A DNA stretch of 64,000 bases from Dimorphilus gyrociliatus (GCA_904063045.1 CAJFCJ010000003.1:496001-560000); one strand, 5' to 3'. Positions 24,192 through 37,700 are shown, counted from the first letter of the stretch. Notes: generated from the letters alone by a model not told the origin. Numbers and translations: made by a program.

Positions 24192-25890
24192 GAAAATTTC
24201 TCCTTTTCGCAACCTAACTCCATATCTCCAATCCAGTAGTTCTACTAAAACTGCCGCCGCATCTGCTTTCTTCAGAACCTCATCTCCCTGATATTCCCGT
24301 TATCTATTTCTCACAGACATTCTCTGTCTCTGGTTCCCTACCTCAACCTTCTCACAAAAAGCAAGCGTCTCTCTCATGGTCTCTCAATCTCACTCAATTC
24401 TCCCTTTCTCACCCCCTTTCACACTCTCTCTCTTTTCCATGTAGGCCCACTCAATATCTCTTGCACTTTCTAGCTCAACCTGTTCCTGCTCCTCCTGCTC
24501 CTCTTGCTCCTGCTCCTCCTCCTCACAAAATATTTAACAGCCGCCTACTTTACTCCTCTCCGCCCATCTCAATCCTCATACATTAAAAAAAAAAAGAAAT
24601 AAAAGAAAGAAAATGGAAGTATACAAGTGATTTATCCATTAATCCCATAATGGATAAGCTTATGTAATCGATCTATTTTTTTGATGTGTTGAACAAAATC
24701 AAAAAAAAAATAACTAAAAAAAAATTCCTGTGCAGTAAAAATTTACTGTATTAATAAAAAAAAGTAGAGAGCACAATATGGAAAAAATGTACATTTTTAA
24801 AGACTTTTTTGACTTTAAACTTGTTTTTTCTCTTATTATTTTATTCCTCTTTTTTGCTATTCTTTATTTTTATCTATCTATCTATAAATGTTTAACCAAT
24901 TGATATAAGTAACAAAAACTTTGTAAGGCTGTAATATACGAAGATAAAACTTTTCTAAGATGATATTTTCTTAAATTGGTACTTTCCTTAAATCATATCC
25001 CTTCTTCAGACACTACAATGCCACCTATAGGCGATCGGTGTAAGCTTATATGTGCGTGTGCATGTGTGTGCGTGTGTTTAAAAGCATAAAAGTATGTATG
25101 TAACTAGATGTACAGTGTATATTCTTACAATTATAAAAGCGTAAATCGGTATATTAGATTTTTACTACTACAGTATTGCATTGTTCTTTGAGAGGGAGAG
25201 AGAGAAAGGGAAAAGAGAAAGAGTGAATGAAAGGGTTAAAGAGGACTTTTCGAAAAAAATATAGATTTTGAAATAAATTATATGTCACTAACAACGGTCG
25301 GATAGATAAAGATAAATTTGGATGAATAGCTAGACGGAACACACGAAGAAAGTAGAAAAAGAGACAGGCATACTGAGTGCGTAGTATAACAGTATATAAA
25401 ATGATGTATGAATGCCTTAAGTGTAATCAGTGTTTATGATCGTGTAACTAGATACTTGCGCAGATTGAAAATTAGTAAACAATTACAGAAAATGGCGACA
25501 AAGACGAGACCTTACTATCTATAATCTGTTAATACGTTATTCGCCCCCCTTTCGCTCACTCTCTCTCTCTCTCTCGCTTCTCTCTCTTCGCTCTCAAACT
25601 AGCTTGCTCTTTTTCTTCTCGACACCCCTTCACCCCACCGCCTTCCCTCGTCGGTTTACAAACTGCGGATCTATCCGAATAGACCTATAGAGTATAGGTT
25701 AAGAAAAGATCTAGGGTGAAGGTCATTTATAATAGATTCGACTAGTTAGCTTCTGATGTTTATCGGGCTTGTGCAGGTTTTTTTGGCACAGTTACTACAA
25801 TCGCGATAATGACTCTGATAGAAAACATGCTGTTGGGAAAAAAATCCGATTAAAACACAACTCTAGCTCGGCAAGTAAACGAGGCAGAAA
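24192..25890. other. Intergenic, pyrimidine-rich then AT-rich
   Basis: 24230-24560 is strongly C/T-rich on this strand and includes the CTCCTG repeat. 24600-25500 is AT-rich with poly-A tracts. 25550-25640 has a CT run. No coding frame with protein character was found. The GPCR promoter is probably in the last few hundred bases. Confidence 0.6.
24478..24528. repeat. CTCCTG-type minisatellite
   Basis: About eight imperfect hexamers of the CTCCTG / CTCTTG / CTCCTC type inside a 300-bp pyrimidine tract. Confidence 0.75.
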
Positions 25891-27413
25891 ATGGATAACA
25901 AAGCTACCAGTTTGAACAGCACCCAATACAAAATCCAGGAGAGCTTTTACCGCAATTTTACTGATATGGGCAACTTTTACGACAATAGAACAAGTGGTGC
26001 AAACCTTGGTGACATCTTTAAACAACTCTTAAAGACTGTTACTTTTCGCAGATCCTTAACAACTTGGTAATAATTTTTCTTAAAACTTCATCCATTCATT
26101 CTTCTCTTTCTCTTTCTCTCTCTCTCTCTTTCACACACACACACACATACACACACACACACACACAAACAAACACACACACAAACACACATGTATATAC
26201 ACCTATGCACACATATACACACATATATATATATCTATACTGTATATATATATATATATACAACACTATATACATGTCTCATCCATTTCTATTTTATATG
26301 TATTTCTTAATTTAATAGGGAAGAGATTATTATAATCGTCTTTTATGTTATCGTCGCCGCTGTAGCGGCAATTGGCAATGTTCTAATAATGATCGCTTTC
26401 AAGAGGAACACAAGATTACGGAACGTAACCAATTCCTTCCTGCTATCTTTAGCGACGAGTGATCTTTTCATAGCCATATTTACGATGCCCTTTCAGGTAA
26501 GTTTAACATTGGCCTGTATATTAACTATACAAACAATTTGAAATCATTCTAGTTGTGCCAGAATTTATACATTGGATGGAGTTTGGGGAAAGCTAGTTGC
26601 CAGTTTGCCAAATATTCGCACGCTGTCTTTATGCTGGTTAGCTCCTTAACTCTAACAGCTATAGCCTTGGATAGATGTCTCCTCTTTCACAATCCGTGGA
26701 GGACCAGAAGTCTTCTTACAATGAGGAGGGCATACGTCGTTATTAGTTTACTCTGGCTAAGCGCCGGAGTGATGATGATTCCTCGCATAATATTTTCCGG
26801 ACTGCAGCCGAAGTATATTAATGGAGAAACTAAGCATATTTGTGTCTTTTTCGTTCCGCAACACATACCGAATTTTGCTGAAATTTGGATTACAGTAGAG
26901 ACGTCTAGTTTCTTTATAATTCCTTTCGTAATCATATGCGTGAGTTATACCCTTATCGGTATCAGATTAAGCAGGAGAGAAATTACCGGAGGTGACGAAA
27001 CTACACACAGAATTATCAAGCAGAACAAGAGGATAAACATTATGATTATTTGCGTTATGTTAGCATTTGGTCTTACTTGGACGCCGTATTATATGTTCAA
27101 ACTTTATCTTAATTGGACAGGCCACCATCTGGGAGATATGAATAAGACAAGAATGATTCTATCTCACTCCTTTGAGCTTCTCGGCTATAGTAACGCTGCA
27201 ATGAATCCGTTCATCTATTGTTTATTGAATCAAGTTTATCGGTCGGAAATGAAGAGTATCTTTTCATCTTGCCCTTTGAAAAAGTATTGGATGACAGTCA
27301 TTTCCTATTCCTCTCAAACCGAATCGAGGAGTGAACCGTCAACTAGAAACGTGAATAGCATGTCGTGCCTTCAAACGACAGCAGTCACGGAGGCTGACGA
27401 AACGAAAGTGTAA
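25891..27413 (+). CDS. Rhodopsin-class GPCR, neuropeptide-receptor type
   Basis: Three exons (25891-26066, 26319-26496, 26553-27413) give 404 residues. The N-terminus has three N-glycosylation sequons (NST, NFT, NRT). Class A landmarks follow: TM1 AAIGNVLIM, TM2 LSLATSDLFIAIFTMPFQ, the conserved Cys in TM3 (GKASCQF) and ECL2 (KHICVFF), TM3 end ALDRC at residues 158-160, TM6 FGLTWTPYYMF and TM7 NAAMNPFIYCLLNQVYR. The Tyr of the DRY motif is Cys, and the CWxP Cys is Thr. Overall shape fits invertebrate neuropeptide receptors (NPY/NPFF/GnRH-like region of the tree), but the ligand is unknown. The C-terminal tail is Ser/Thr-rich with no clear palmitoylation pair beyond SSCPLKK. Intron 1 is filled with CT, CA and TA repeats. 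Confidence 0.9.
26110..26263. repeat. Compound CT/CA/TA microsatellite in GPCR intron 1
   Basis: (CT)n, then (CA)n with interruptions, then (TA)n, filling most of the 252-bp intron. The ORF over this stretch is low complexity and not a gene. Confidence 0.9.
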
Positions 27414-28770
27414 AGGGGAGGAAGAGATGGATGAGGAAACAAAACAACAAAGAGTAAACAAACAAATAAAAATATGAACATTTTTTTCCTTCTTTTTATT
27501 TTTAATTTCTTTTATCACTTTTTAAATTATTTTGTTTAATTTTTAATTTTGCGGTGATTTATCTGTTTTTATTTCAATGTGCATAATAAGAATTACTCGA
27601 TTATAACGTATATTTAGACATATCTCTGATGAATCTCTCTCTCTCTCCTTGAGAAGATAAAAAGTTAGGATTAAGTGATTACAAAAATATTTCTTTTTTA
27701 CATATTAGATATACGATAAAAACTGTTTTTATCAATTGATCAAACTCTCTATTCGTTTAAATTTCTTATCTTACTCTCTCCCACTCTCTCTCTCTCTCTC
27801 TCTCTCGTACGTGCGCACACGCGCTGTCCTACTATCTAAAAAATACACTTCTCAATGATCATAAAAACTACTCTTCTTCTACTTAAAGAGTCGATTGTTA
27901 TCATCTTTTCTGTTCGACTTCTTTTCCAATTGTACTGACAAATATCGAGCAAAAAAAAGATTTAAAGTGTTATTGTCACGTTTTTTGTTTAGAAGATTTA
28001 TCTAATTTCTTAACTATATACCATTCATTTCCTTCTCTCTTCGGACTTTTAAACTCTGACCAATTTGAGTTCAAACAGACTCAAGATATATGTATACATT
28101 TACTCTAACAAAGTTAAATTGCACTCCAACCAATTCCCATTAATATTTGTTACCAAGATATGAAAGTACTTTAGTATCGTATCTCTTGGCTCGTGGCGCC
28201 AAACGTTTTCCAAACTTAATTCGATCTGTTTGTCAATTAATTACTTACTAAAAGGCCTATAATTATGGAAAAAACATACAAAATTCAGGCTTTTTCCAAC
28301 CTTGAAAAAACAAAAAAGGCTCCCGCTAAAAAAACAATTCATACTAGACATTTTGTTATTCTTTTACTTGTTTATAAACATTATTTTTACTATTTAATTA
28401 ATCAGCTTTTTACCTATAAGTACGTGTTTTTTCCTAATTCGACACACCCCTTCATAAACTACGAAAAATCTGCCATTATGTTACACTTGTAGACAAATAC
28501 AATAATTAGGTTTGTTTACGCATCGTTTCCAAAGATCTACGCACTATAAATATATTCAAACGAAATTAATGCTTATTACGTTATTTAGAGGTGCATATCG
28601 CTATAAAACATTTAGAAATGTTTCTAAAGATCGCTAGCTCCATCTACGTTAATTTAAAATAGGTGTATAAATAGCTACAACCTTAATTGAAGATAGCGAT
28701 TTGCCCATTAATATATATTAATTAACAAAGTAATTTTATTATTTTTCGTTTTTCGCTACATATCAACTTC
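27414..28770. other. Intergenic, convergent GPCR / DCLRE1B
   Basis: 1.36 kb of AT-rich sequence with T-rich tracts and a CT run at 27785-27807. It holds the 3' UTRs of both genes. The ORF at 28265-28492 is Lys/Tyr/Phe-rich with no recognisable domain and is left out. Confidence 0.6.
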
Positions 28771-30766
28771 TTAAGAGTTTAATAGTTTATCGACATATTC
28801 TTGAACGAATCTCTTCCTATCATTGTCATCTTTGAACTTGAATAGGCAACAGTTTTGATTAAAATTAACCATATTCTCTTCTGTCATATTTTCATCATCT
28901 TTTTCATGCTCTTCCTCTATTATCTTATCATCATCCGTCTCATCATCGTCATCTTCTTCCTCCTCGCCACCTCCTTCACACTTCTCATCAGCATTTTCGT
29001 CCTCATTCTCCTCTTCTTCCACCCCCTTGTCTGTCTCCATAATATTTCTCTTATTATAATTACATTTTTCCTTCTCGACATAGTCATTATCTTCGTCATT
29101 ATTGTCATTGTCACCAATGTCGTGAAAATCATAGACTATTTTTTGCTTACTTCGCATATATTTCTTAAATATAGAGAAATCGGTATTATCAAGTTTAACT
29201 ATAGGTTTAATTATTGTAGGTTTCACTAGTTTCACAAATGCTTCTAGTTCTTCCAGAGAACTATGGTCAGAATAGGGAATGATAGCACAATGCTCACGCA
29301 CTTTGGGCTCGGCTTGACCGGAAGGTAATAGAGTAAAATGCTCAGTCTCATCACAGGCTTTATTCTAAATAGACGAGAGGGAAAGAAAATAGAAATTATA
29401 GGAACGCTTTCTTTTATATTATAGTTGGTTATTTATATATATAAAAGATAAAATTTCGTTCGTTATTACTTTAAGTTTGTAAGGTAAAGCTATTATTTTA
29501 CCACCATCTCTATCTGTTGTAAACATGGAAATATCAACATCCTCCAGCTGCTGTATAATATTCATATGAGAATGATCAACAACAACTTTAGTATTATTTG
29601 CAGCAGCAACAGTTATTAGAATGTTTTCTTTTCCTATTTTAGGTGTGATTATTCTAATTTTATTCTTTACTAGGCAAAGTTCAATAATCTTCTCTAAAGC
29701 ATCGATTCTGGACGGAAATGTTCGATATTTTTCTGAACAATAAGTATTATCTAGGTATAACACATCAACTTCTTTCGGCAAGCACGAAATACTTTTAAAA
29801 CACCTCTCAAAACGAAAGTCTCCGGTATAAAGAATAGAACCAAAGTCACCTTGAAAAAAAAAAAGAATAAAGCGTATTAAAAAAATGTTCTTTTTTTTGT
29901 TCTTTATAGAATTTATACATTTCTATAAATAAAAAATAACTTTACCTAAACTTTTATTTTCTATTTAACACTAAAAATTAATTAAATCAATTATGTTTTT
30001 TGTTACTCTTTCCATTTTTTAATATAATAAAAATAGAATATAATCCACGCTTAATTGACGCTAAAATGAATGTAATAAAAAAACAGCTCTTTATTAAAAA
30101 TAATAAATAAGAGGACGATGGTAAGATGGACAGGAAGTAATTTAATTTCGATTATTTAATGAAAAGTTCTTGTTTCACAGCAGTAATTACTCATTAAATT
30201 TCATTTAAATATAAATATACATTATATATATATATGTATATACGTGTTGTTTTTTTTGATTCTTTATATAAATAGAATATTAAAATCTACTAAATAGTGT
30301 TTCTATATATGTACTGTATATGTACTGTACGCACATATCTGCTTTCTTACTTTTGTCACTTAAGCTATTGATTATTTATGAAACCATTATCTTATTTTCT
30401 ATATTACGAGTATTCTGAAAGGGAATAATTATGAATACCTTCAAAAAGAAACATTACAGCTCCTGGGCAATGTTCGGCATCAATTAGTCTAACGTTTACA
30501 ACCTTTCCTGTAGATGTCTCTAGCTTATGTTTTACGTTGACACTTAATATTCTTATATATTTTTCATTCACCCCCAAAACGTTTTTTGCAATTGCTGCGC
30601 TGATTTCTGATGCATAGAAAACTTGATTCCACTTTTTATTGAGGCCTTTTGTATGATCTGAGTGACAATGGCTTAAAAATAATAATCGACCTTGTAAGCA
30701 GTTATTTTTATTCGTCCAAAAATCAACCGCTACAGGAGCTTCTGTTAAGAGATGACCATTCGACAT
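28771..30766 (-). CDS. DCLRE1B: 5' exonuclease Apollo (SNM1B) family nuclease
   Basis: The metallo-beta-lactamase/beta-CASP nuclease acts on DNA 5' ends in telomere protection and crosslink repair. The ATG is at 30764-30766; the open frame upstream has no other ATG. HLLTEAPVAVDFW and LSHCHSDHTKGL give the HxHxDH zinc motif. RLIDAEHCPGAVMFLFEG is motif 3, YTGDFRFE motif 4, and the beta-CASP part continues with VLYLDNTYC, IITPKIGKENIL and IIPYSDHSSLEELEAFV. Exons are about 30766-30438, 29848-29470 and 29364-28771. The C-terminal tail is a long Glu/Asp run instead of the region that binds TRF2 in vertebrates. Intron 1 is about 590 bp. Confidence 0.9.
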
Positions 30767-31185
30767 CGTAGATTTTATTCCAAACAAGTTTTTACTGCAT
30801 TCAAATATGAAAAACTTATACCCGTTTATGTAAAGACGGGTTAGTCATCGAATCTATTAAAGCTTCGCACTAAATACCCCATTTGGCGCGTTTAAATGAA
30901 ACAAAAAAAGCCAAAAACTCCTTTAAAAGTAACAAAACTCGGCTAAAAACAAAAGATTTACGGTCATAATTTTTAAGTTTTTATTCGTTTCTAAAAAAGA
31001 AAAAACAACAGCTAGTCTTCAATGCTCGGCTAATACTTAATCTTTTTATCTTTAGTTAGAAAGTAAGGGAATATGGAAAGGGAAGCGTTGAAAGGTAAAA
31101 GGAGTGAAGGAGAGTGTGAAAGAAAATCCAATATTCGTGAAATTTTCAATAAGTCCATTCTCTCAATTTTAATAATAGACTTAAC
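30767..31185. other. Intergenic DCLRE1B promoter / TFCP2 3' end
   Basis: Same-strand (-) neighbours. The DCLRE1B promoter must be here and carries an E2F-type site. No gene. Confidence 0.6.
30882..30890. promoter_or_regulatory. E2F-type site upstream of DCLRE1B
   Basis: TTTGGCGCG is followed directly by TTTAAA, about 120 bp upstream of the DCLRE1B ATG. TTTSGCGCG is the classic E2F consensus, and TTTAAA downstream resembles a CHR-like element. It fits S-phase expression of a replication-linked nuclease. Confidence 0.45.
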
Positions 31186-33270
31186 TTAGTCAAATGGCCT
31201 TAGGAATACATTATACTTTTCAACAGAATGCTCAGTTTGCTCAACAGCAGTGGCAAAATGACTTTCATTAATTCCCTCAATTAACTGATCTGTTAAAAGA
31301 ACACAATAATCCTCTTTCGTAACCAAGAAAGCGTCACTCATTTTATCACAATCTAACCCGTAGAGGGGACTTATATTCTTCATGAGAGAAGATAATGAAA
31401 AATCATAGAGCAATATTCCATGAAAGACTTTTTTTTCAAGCATTTCTATCCATTTTTTCTTGTGCTTATCATAATAGCTTTCGTCCTCGTCGCTGGAGAC
31501 TTCCTTCATTGTTCTTTTGCAGTGTGTAGGTTTAGGTGAACTTGATAGAATTTCTTCCCTACTCCTAAGATAATAGAAAATAATAGAGGGAAATTTTACA
31601 AAACATTTAAAATAGTAGTTCTTGATTTTTTTGAATGTTTCTTGATTTTTTTAATATATACAAAGATGGCGTAAAAAAAAGAACCTATTTAAATTAGAGA
31701 ATAGATATCAATTATAATTTATAAAGCTTTGTAAAACAACCCTCTAGTTGCGATTTCGAAAAAATTAAACTTTTTCCTTCTTCTAGATGCCATTGAAGGT
31801 GATTCTTGGCAGAGATATAGGCTTAATTTAGCTTTAACTTTCTTGGAATGAAGAGCATTTTCAAGTCGAATTCCATCAATTAAACCGCATATTTGAATAA
31901 AATCCTCTCTGCTTAGACGCAGAATATCGATACCAGAAAAGTCACGAAATGTGTTGATGAATTGTTCAAACCGATTTTCTTTTAGCCATTGACAAACTTG
32001 GTTTGTTGTTGACGACTCATGCAATTTCGTCAGTTGATTAATTTTACGATTTTGTTTAATTAACCTATATTCCTAACAAAATTGTTGAATGGGTATATTA
32101 ATTATTGTTTGTTTTGAATACTATAAATAAAAAAATTAATTAAAAAAGGGGGAGAAAATAGGGTTAGGAGAGAAAAGAAAATAGATGGAGGAGAGGAGGC
32201 GGAGGAGGAAGAGCAGGAAGAGGAGAAAATTTACTCTATTTCGTTTCCCTTTTAATTAAATCTTAATTTCGAATAAATTAAATTAATGTAAATTAAAGAT
32301 AGATAAATTTTTATACCATATCGTTTGAATAATTAAGCTCTTTTGTCGATTTTAATTCCAAATCCATAAGGATTGTTGTAGACGTTTCAGGTCTAAAAGC
32401 AATTCTTTCATTTCTGAACTTTTTCTCTATCTTTTCTCTATCTGTTCTTTGTTTTCGATCAGCTCCCTTTGACTTGAACGTCTTTACTTGACAACAAGCT
32501 GCGTGTATGATTCGACCATCTTGATAAGTTTCCACTTGAATTCGAAATGGTACTCCTAAAATATTAAACAAAAATGCTAATCGTTTAATAGAGCATTATT
32601 CATTCTTAACCTTTTTCTCCACCCTGCTTTCTCGGACTAAACTCCGAACTGGTACACTGGATAATAAAGAAGATAGATGCTTCGACATCTTTCCATAAGA
32701 ATTTTATTGAATTGACGCTTGGAAACGTAACATCAAAGAAACCAAATGAAAGAGATGTCTCCAGATCCAATAGTCTTTCACCGGGATGATGATTTTGCCA
32801 CGATTCTATTAATTCCTTTTCGTGATGCTGAAATCTCTTATCATGAAAAGTTAAAATGATTTGACTTTCTAAAATCTTCAAGTCTTCTCCGCTTCTTTGT
32901 AATCTTAATTCGTAGGGTTGCGATTGGTTAAGATACGTCAATGTCTCATCTTCCAATTTCGTAGCCGCCGAAATGGGAGCGCACAGCTCATAAGTAAACA
33001 AACTATTACCGTTTGGAAGAGTCAAAAGGGCTTGGCTGAACAATGGCGAAAGAAAGGCTTTAGATAAATATAGTATGTATGATACATGTAACAAGTTGCA
33101 ACTGAATCTAAATCAATTAAAGCAACAAAATTGTCCTAATTTCCGAGATGTTTTAGGTCGAACCTCATATCGAATATTGTCGAATTGACGTCCAATCCAA
33201 GGCCCGACAATGAATCATCAAAATCATCGATCAAAATCTCATTTATCTCCTGATTTTTAGGTTCTGCCAT
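31186..33270 (-). CDS. TFCP2: Transcription factor CP2/LSF (grainyhead-like, TFCP2/UBP1)
   Basis: The ATG is at 33268-33270 and the stop at 31186. The first exon (MAEPKNQEINEILIDDFDD to FDMR) joins over an intron of about 57 bp to the CP2 DNA-binding domain: YELCAPISAATKLEDETLTY, LNQSQPYELRL, ILTFHDKRFQHHE, PGERLLDLETSLSFG, FIIQCTSSEFSPRKQGGEKG, VPFRIQVETYQ, FKSKGADRKQRTDREK. A SAM-like domain follows (VCQWLKENRFEQFINTFRDF, EDFIQICGLIDGIRLENAL) and a C-terminal oligomerisation region. The GADRKQKTDREK block and SAM domain are diagnostic of the LSF branch rather than the GRHL branch. It is a nuclear DNA-binding tetramer in the family. Confidence 0.94.
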
Positions 33271-34466
33271 TTTCTCAAGAGAAAGTTTAAATATGGTTCG
33301 TGTTGATTTCGAATTGTTATCTTCGCTTATCTTATAAACTGATGCAATAGGGGGCGCTTTACTAGCTTGTCAAAAATATAAACATTACGATACTGAGAAA
33401 AAGGTCAAAATTAAGCCTATCGATCCAACGAATTAATTAGTATAATTTTTTTTGTAGAAGTCTTTATTATAAAAGGTTTTACGTTTAATAACTTGCTTTC
33501 AATATCTTTTTCTCCTTAAACTTTAATCCTCCTTCAAGATAGGCCTATAGGAGAAAGAGTAAGTAATTATTGATAAATTTTTTCGTCTAGCTAAGCTAAC
33601 TATGCAGGTAGTTAGTCAGGTAAGGAGAGGATTTTGGTAGAAATGAAAAGAAGGGTATAAAAGATATACGAATGTAAATAAATAAGGTAAAATGAGTAGC
33701 GGATCTAGTTTGGGTTTTAACAAGCGCAATTTTTTTGTATACAAGTATTTTTCTCAATTGTCATAATTTCTAATTTATTATATTCAAATTAAAAAAATTA
33801 GGTCAAAAAATAAATAAAAACAATCAATAAAGTACAATTTTTTGTTTGGTCAGTTGCAAGTCTGATCACATTTAAATATATTTTTAAAGTTATATCAATT
33901 CATGATTAGTTTCGTATTAAAGCAGTTAAAAACGAAAGAGGATCTTTTGTAAGACTTAAAATATGACTATCTAAAACATGTAAATAACAAGATAAACCAA
34001 GTACACCGACACTTGATAAAAATTAGGGAGAAGATAATAGTTGGAGTAGTAGGCGAGGGAACGGACTTATCAGGAAAGAGTAATCAAATGTAGAATTCCA
34101 TTCACACCTCTCTTAGTAAAAAGAAACGGCTTAAAAATAACTAAAAAGACAGAAAGACAAAGAAATAAGCAAATTGACAAAATAGAAATAGCATAAGTTC
34201 CTAAAATTATATATATATATATATATAACTGTAATGAATTAAATAGAGAGATCATCATTATAATGGTTTTATCAATAATAAAAGTCTTATATAAGCAATA
34301 ATTCTTCAAAATGAATTGAGAACAATAAAGGTGAAACAAGAATAAAATCAAACAATATGGCAAAATCAATCAGTTTTAAATGGAATATGCTTTTAAAAGA
34401 AAGCCTCATAAGATTTATCCCTTCTTTTCACAAAAGGGAAGATTTTCTTATAGATAACGAATGAAT

Positions 34467-34510
<44 letters not shown>

Positions 34511-34789
34511 TAATGAATACAATAAACATAATTTCAAGCATTTGTTTTTTTTTGGAATCTAATTTGCCTTGTTTTTTACTTTTCTTTTAAATGAAAATAA
34601 TTTGAGCAGCTAATTTTTTGAGATACAATAATGCTTTTTTTCTCCTTCTTCTTCTTTTTGTTAAATGAATTGATTTAACTAACTTAAAAGGTTAATATTT
34701 AGGATTTTTTAATGTTTTCTCTGTTTTTTTTTCTTTTTTTTTTAGGCACTTGTATCGTAACACAGTAAGAGTTTGACTTCTCTCCTTCT
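33271..34789. other. Intergenic TFCP2 promoter / AGTPBP1 3' side
   Basis: 1.5 kb of AT-rich sequence with a TA run (34206-34227) and a GA run (34469-34510). The minus-strand frame at 34070-34369 is just hydrophobic low-complexity sequence over the TA repeat. No supported gene. Confidence 0.6.
34469..34510. repeat. (GA)n microsatellite
   Basis: About 20 GA units with one CA interruption. Confidence 0.9.
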
Positions 34790-37700
34790 CTATTTGAGAT
34801 AGATGTCATCATCGTTGTCGTTGTCATCGTCGTCTTCTACCTCGAGTAGAAAATCATCGTCGTAATCTTCTTCGGATATCAGGTCGCTGTCCTCCCTGTC
34901 ATCTAGGTCACCGAGACTATAAAGTTGGTAAAAGAGAATTATATTACGTAGAGGTGTTAAACTAATATTGATTATGAATATAGGCACAAACCCATTAGGA
35001 GGAGCGTTGTTCTCTTCTTCCGGATCCAGTGGAGAGCTAGCAAATTTCTCTTTGTCTTGTAACTTCAACAGACATTCAGCAAATATCCTTCCCATAAAGG
35101 CCAAATGACTGGTATTAACTTGTTTATTCTTCATCGAACCTATATTTAAGGATCTATATTTATATACTGGTAGACTTACAGTAGATTTAGTAATCTATTA
35201 TTAATAATAATCTTTCACCTTGATCAAATCCACAATAAGTCGATTCCATTGTATATGATCTAACAATGCCAAACTGTCTCCACACGGCTACTCTTGCGCT
35301 TCCTTCCTTTGGTCTTTCAACGGTAAAAGCGCAATTTGATAATGAAAATGCAGGGGAATAATAGTCTAATAGATTAGGCAAGGTTTTCCAGCCTTGATCT
35401 TTTAAAGCTGGATTAAATACGTCTGGGCTAATCCAGCTTTCTTTCGGATTGCAACCGAATAGGAAGACATTTTTCCTTCTAGAATGGCCGTGAAGATCGC
35501 AAAAGACAAGAGGTTTCTTATTTACAGCTACCAGATAATGTATTAGGGATTTTGTCGCTTTAATTGTTGGTTGAAGATTTGTAGGATTAATCCAATGTCT
35601 ATTTAGGTCTTCACCTCCTAAACCACATCTATAGTTACCGTTTATAACACCATCCGGATTCAGCATCGGAACAATCTTAAAAATGAAGCTCTCACGTACA
35701 AGTTGAGCTACATCGGATAGCAAATAATCTATTAGGCCATGCATGACCCAACTAGCGTTACTCTCTCCAGGATGTACTCTACCCGATAGAAATATGTATG
35801 GACGGGAAAGAAATTCTTCAAGACCAAGGCTATCTTTTGTTCTAGGCGGGGCAGTTATGGTAACAACTGGGCAGTCATTTCCACCAAGAGTTTCGCAAAG
35901 TTTATTAATTCTAAAGTAAATATTATCATTCTTGCAAGATCTCTCTCTCCAATACTCTAAATTAGTGCGAAGGTAGGTATAAGTGTAAGGGTAGTGGTAA
36001 GCTAAATAGCAGACATCGTTCTCGAATGGAAATTCTATTTGAAAAGATGCCGTAAAATAGTTTCTCGAATCCGAACCAACTTGATATTCGTAATGATTCT
36101 GGAAGAAAATGAATACAAACCGTGAAAAAGACTAATCTAAAAGCTGAAATTACTATATATTTACCTTATAATAGAAAATATTTGTACCGCATCTCTTCCA
36201 CATAGGTTTCCCATCCTTTAAACTCTCCTTTACGGAGAAAAGAACTGGTTGCATACCAAAGTTAAATTGACTATTTAACTTTTCGAAATTAACTAAATTA
36301 AATGTATAAGTTGTTTTAGCTGACATGTTTCTAACTTCAAAATAGAACCATTGATGATGAGAATTGGTATTTACATCAGAATTTAGGAACAAATCATATT
36401 CATAGTCTCTAATTTTAATAACTTTCTTTAAATTACCACTTTCGAATCTTGAATTAAATTCTAATTCGTTTGAACCAAAACCATGATTACGTTCGGATAG
36501 AATTCGTTGAATATCATTATTACCCAATTCACTAGCAGAAGATGAAGACAGTGTTGTTGTTGTCTATTTAGAAAAGAGAAAAAGTTGAGTACTATATTGT
36601 TAATCTTTATTTTAATTTGATAATTTCTTTTTAATTAAATAAGGATATAAATATAAAATAATTTGGTTTTTAATTAATTCATTTCCCTCGTTAAACTTAT
36701 TTAAAATTACTTACTAATTCTTCTACATTATAAATCAATTTATTCATCAATTCTTCGTCAAAAACCCTTTTAACATCCGATAAAATACGTCGTTTAAAGG
36801 CACTTTCTTTTCTATTTAATAGATTTTCATCGTTTGAACGTAAATGACCATACATATCGGGATAAGCCAGTTTATTAAATTCGTCAACTGATTTTGCATA
36901 TTTAGATATTCTAGAGTAATCTTCAGGATCAACGCGAAAATCATATTTGGCTGTTGAAAATGCGGATGTAGATACTTCGAAATCATCATCCGATGTACTA
37001 GTATTTGGACCAGGACTGAAATTAAAACGTAAACTTTAGTTCTTTCTTACTCCTAATACTTGACAATATTTATATATATAGTATATATAAATATAAGTTA
37101 ATATACGGATACATATACATATATAGACATGTGTATATATATGTATTTCTGACTAATTTTTCTCTCTCAATCTTTCGCCCTTCATCAGCTTCTTTCCCCC
37201 ACCCCAACCCCCCTTCCTTCCTCTCTCTCTCTCTCTCTCTTTGTCTGTTTTAAATATTTACTCTAATATTTCATTCAGTGAGTAATAAAGAATGGTATCT
37301 ACGCTATGTTATATATTAGTTATGAAATGCATTCTCATGTCTATTTCATTCAATGCTAATATTCAATATCTAAATAACTGATTTAATCTGATATAAATAA
37401 AGAAAATATTGGAAAAAATAATGCAAAATAATTATTATGTCACTATCCCACATCAAAATACTGGAATATCCTTTACCATTCTCTTTAAATACGTTGGTAA
37501 TTGAACATTATTTATATATAAATATGTTCTCAAAAATCATCATAGGGCATCGTCTCATTCTTAGTATAGTGAGTTTGGTTTTTTTTATTGTTTGTTTTTG
37601 TTTGTTTGATTTTTTTAGAGGTAGAAAATTCATTCGAACTCTGAAAAGAACATTAGAAAATCGAAGAAAAAAACAAAAATATGAGATAAGATGAACAGGT

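Noticed and set aside
28195-28203. GGCGCCAAA, an E2F-like site
   Set aside because: It lies in convergent 3' sequence with no promoter nearby.
28855-29229. Hydrophobic 124-codon plus-strand frame
   Set aside because: Antisense shadow of the Asp/Glu-rich tail of DCLRE1B, which reads as Ile/Leu/Phe on the other strand.
34070-34369. Hydrophobic minus-strand frame
   Set aside because: Crosses a TA microsatellite and has no domain, so low-complexity chance frame.
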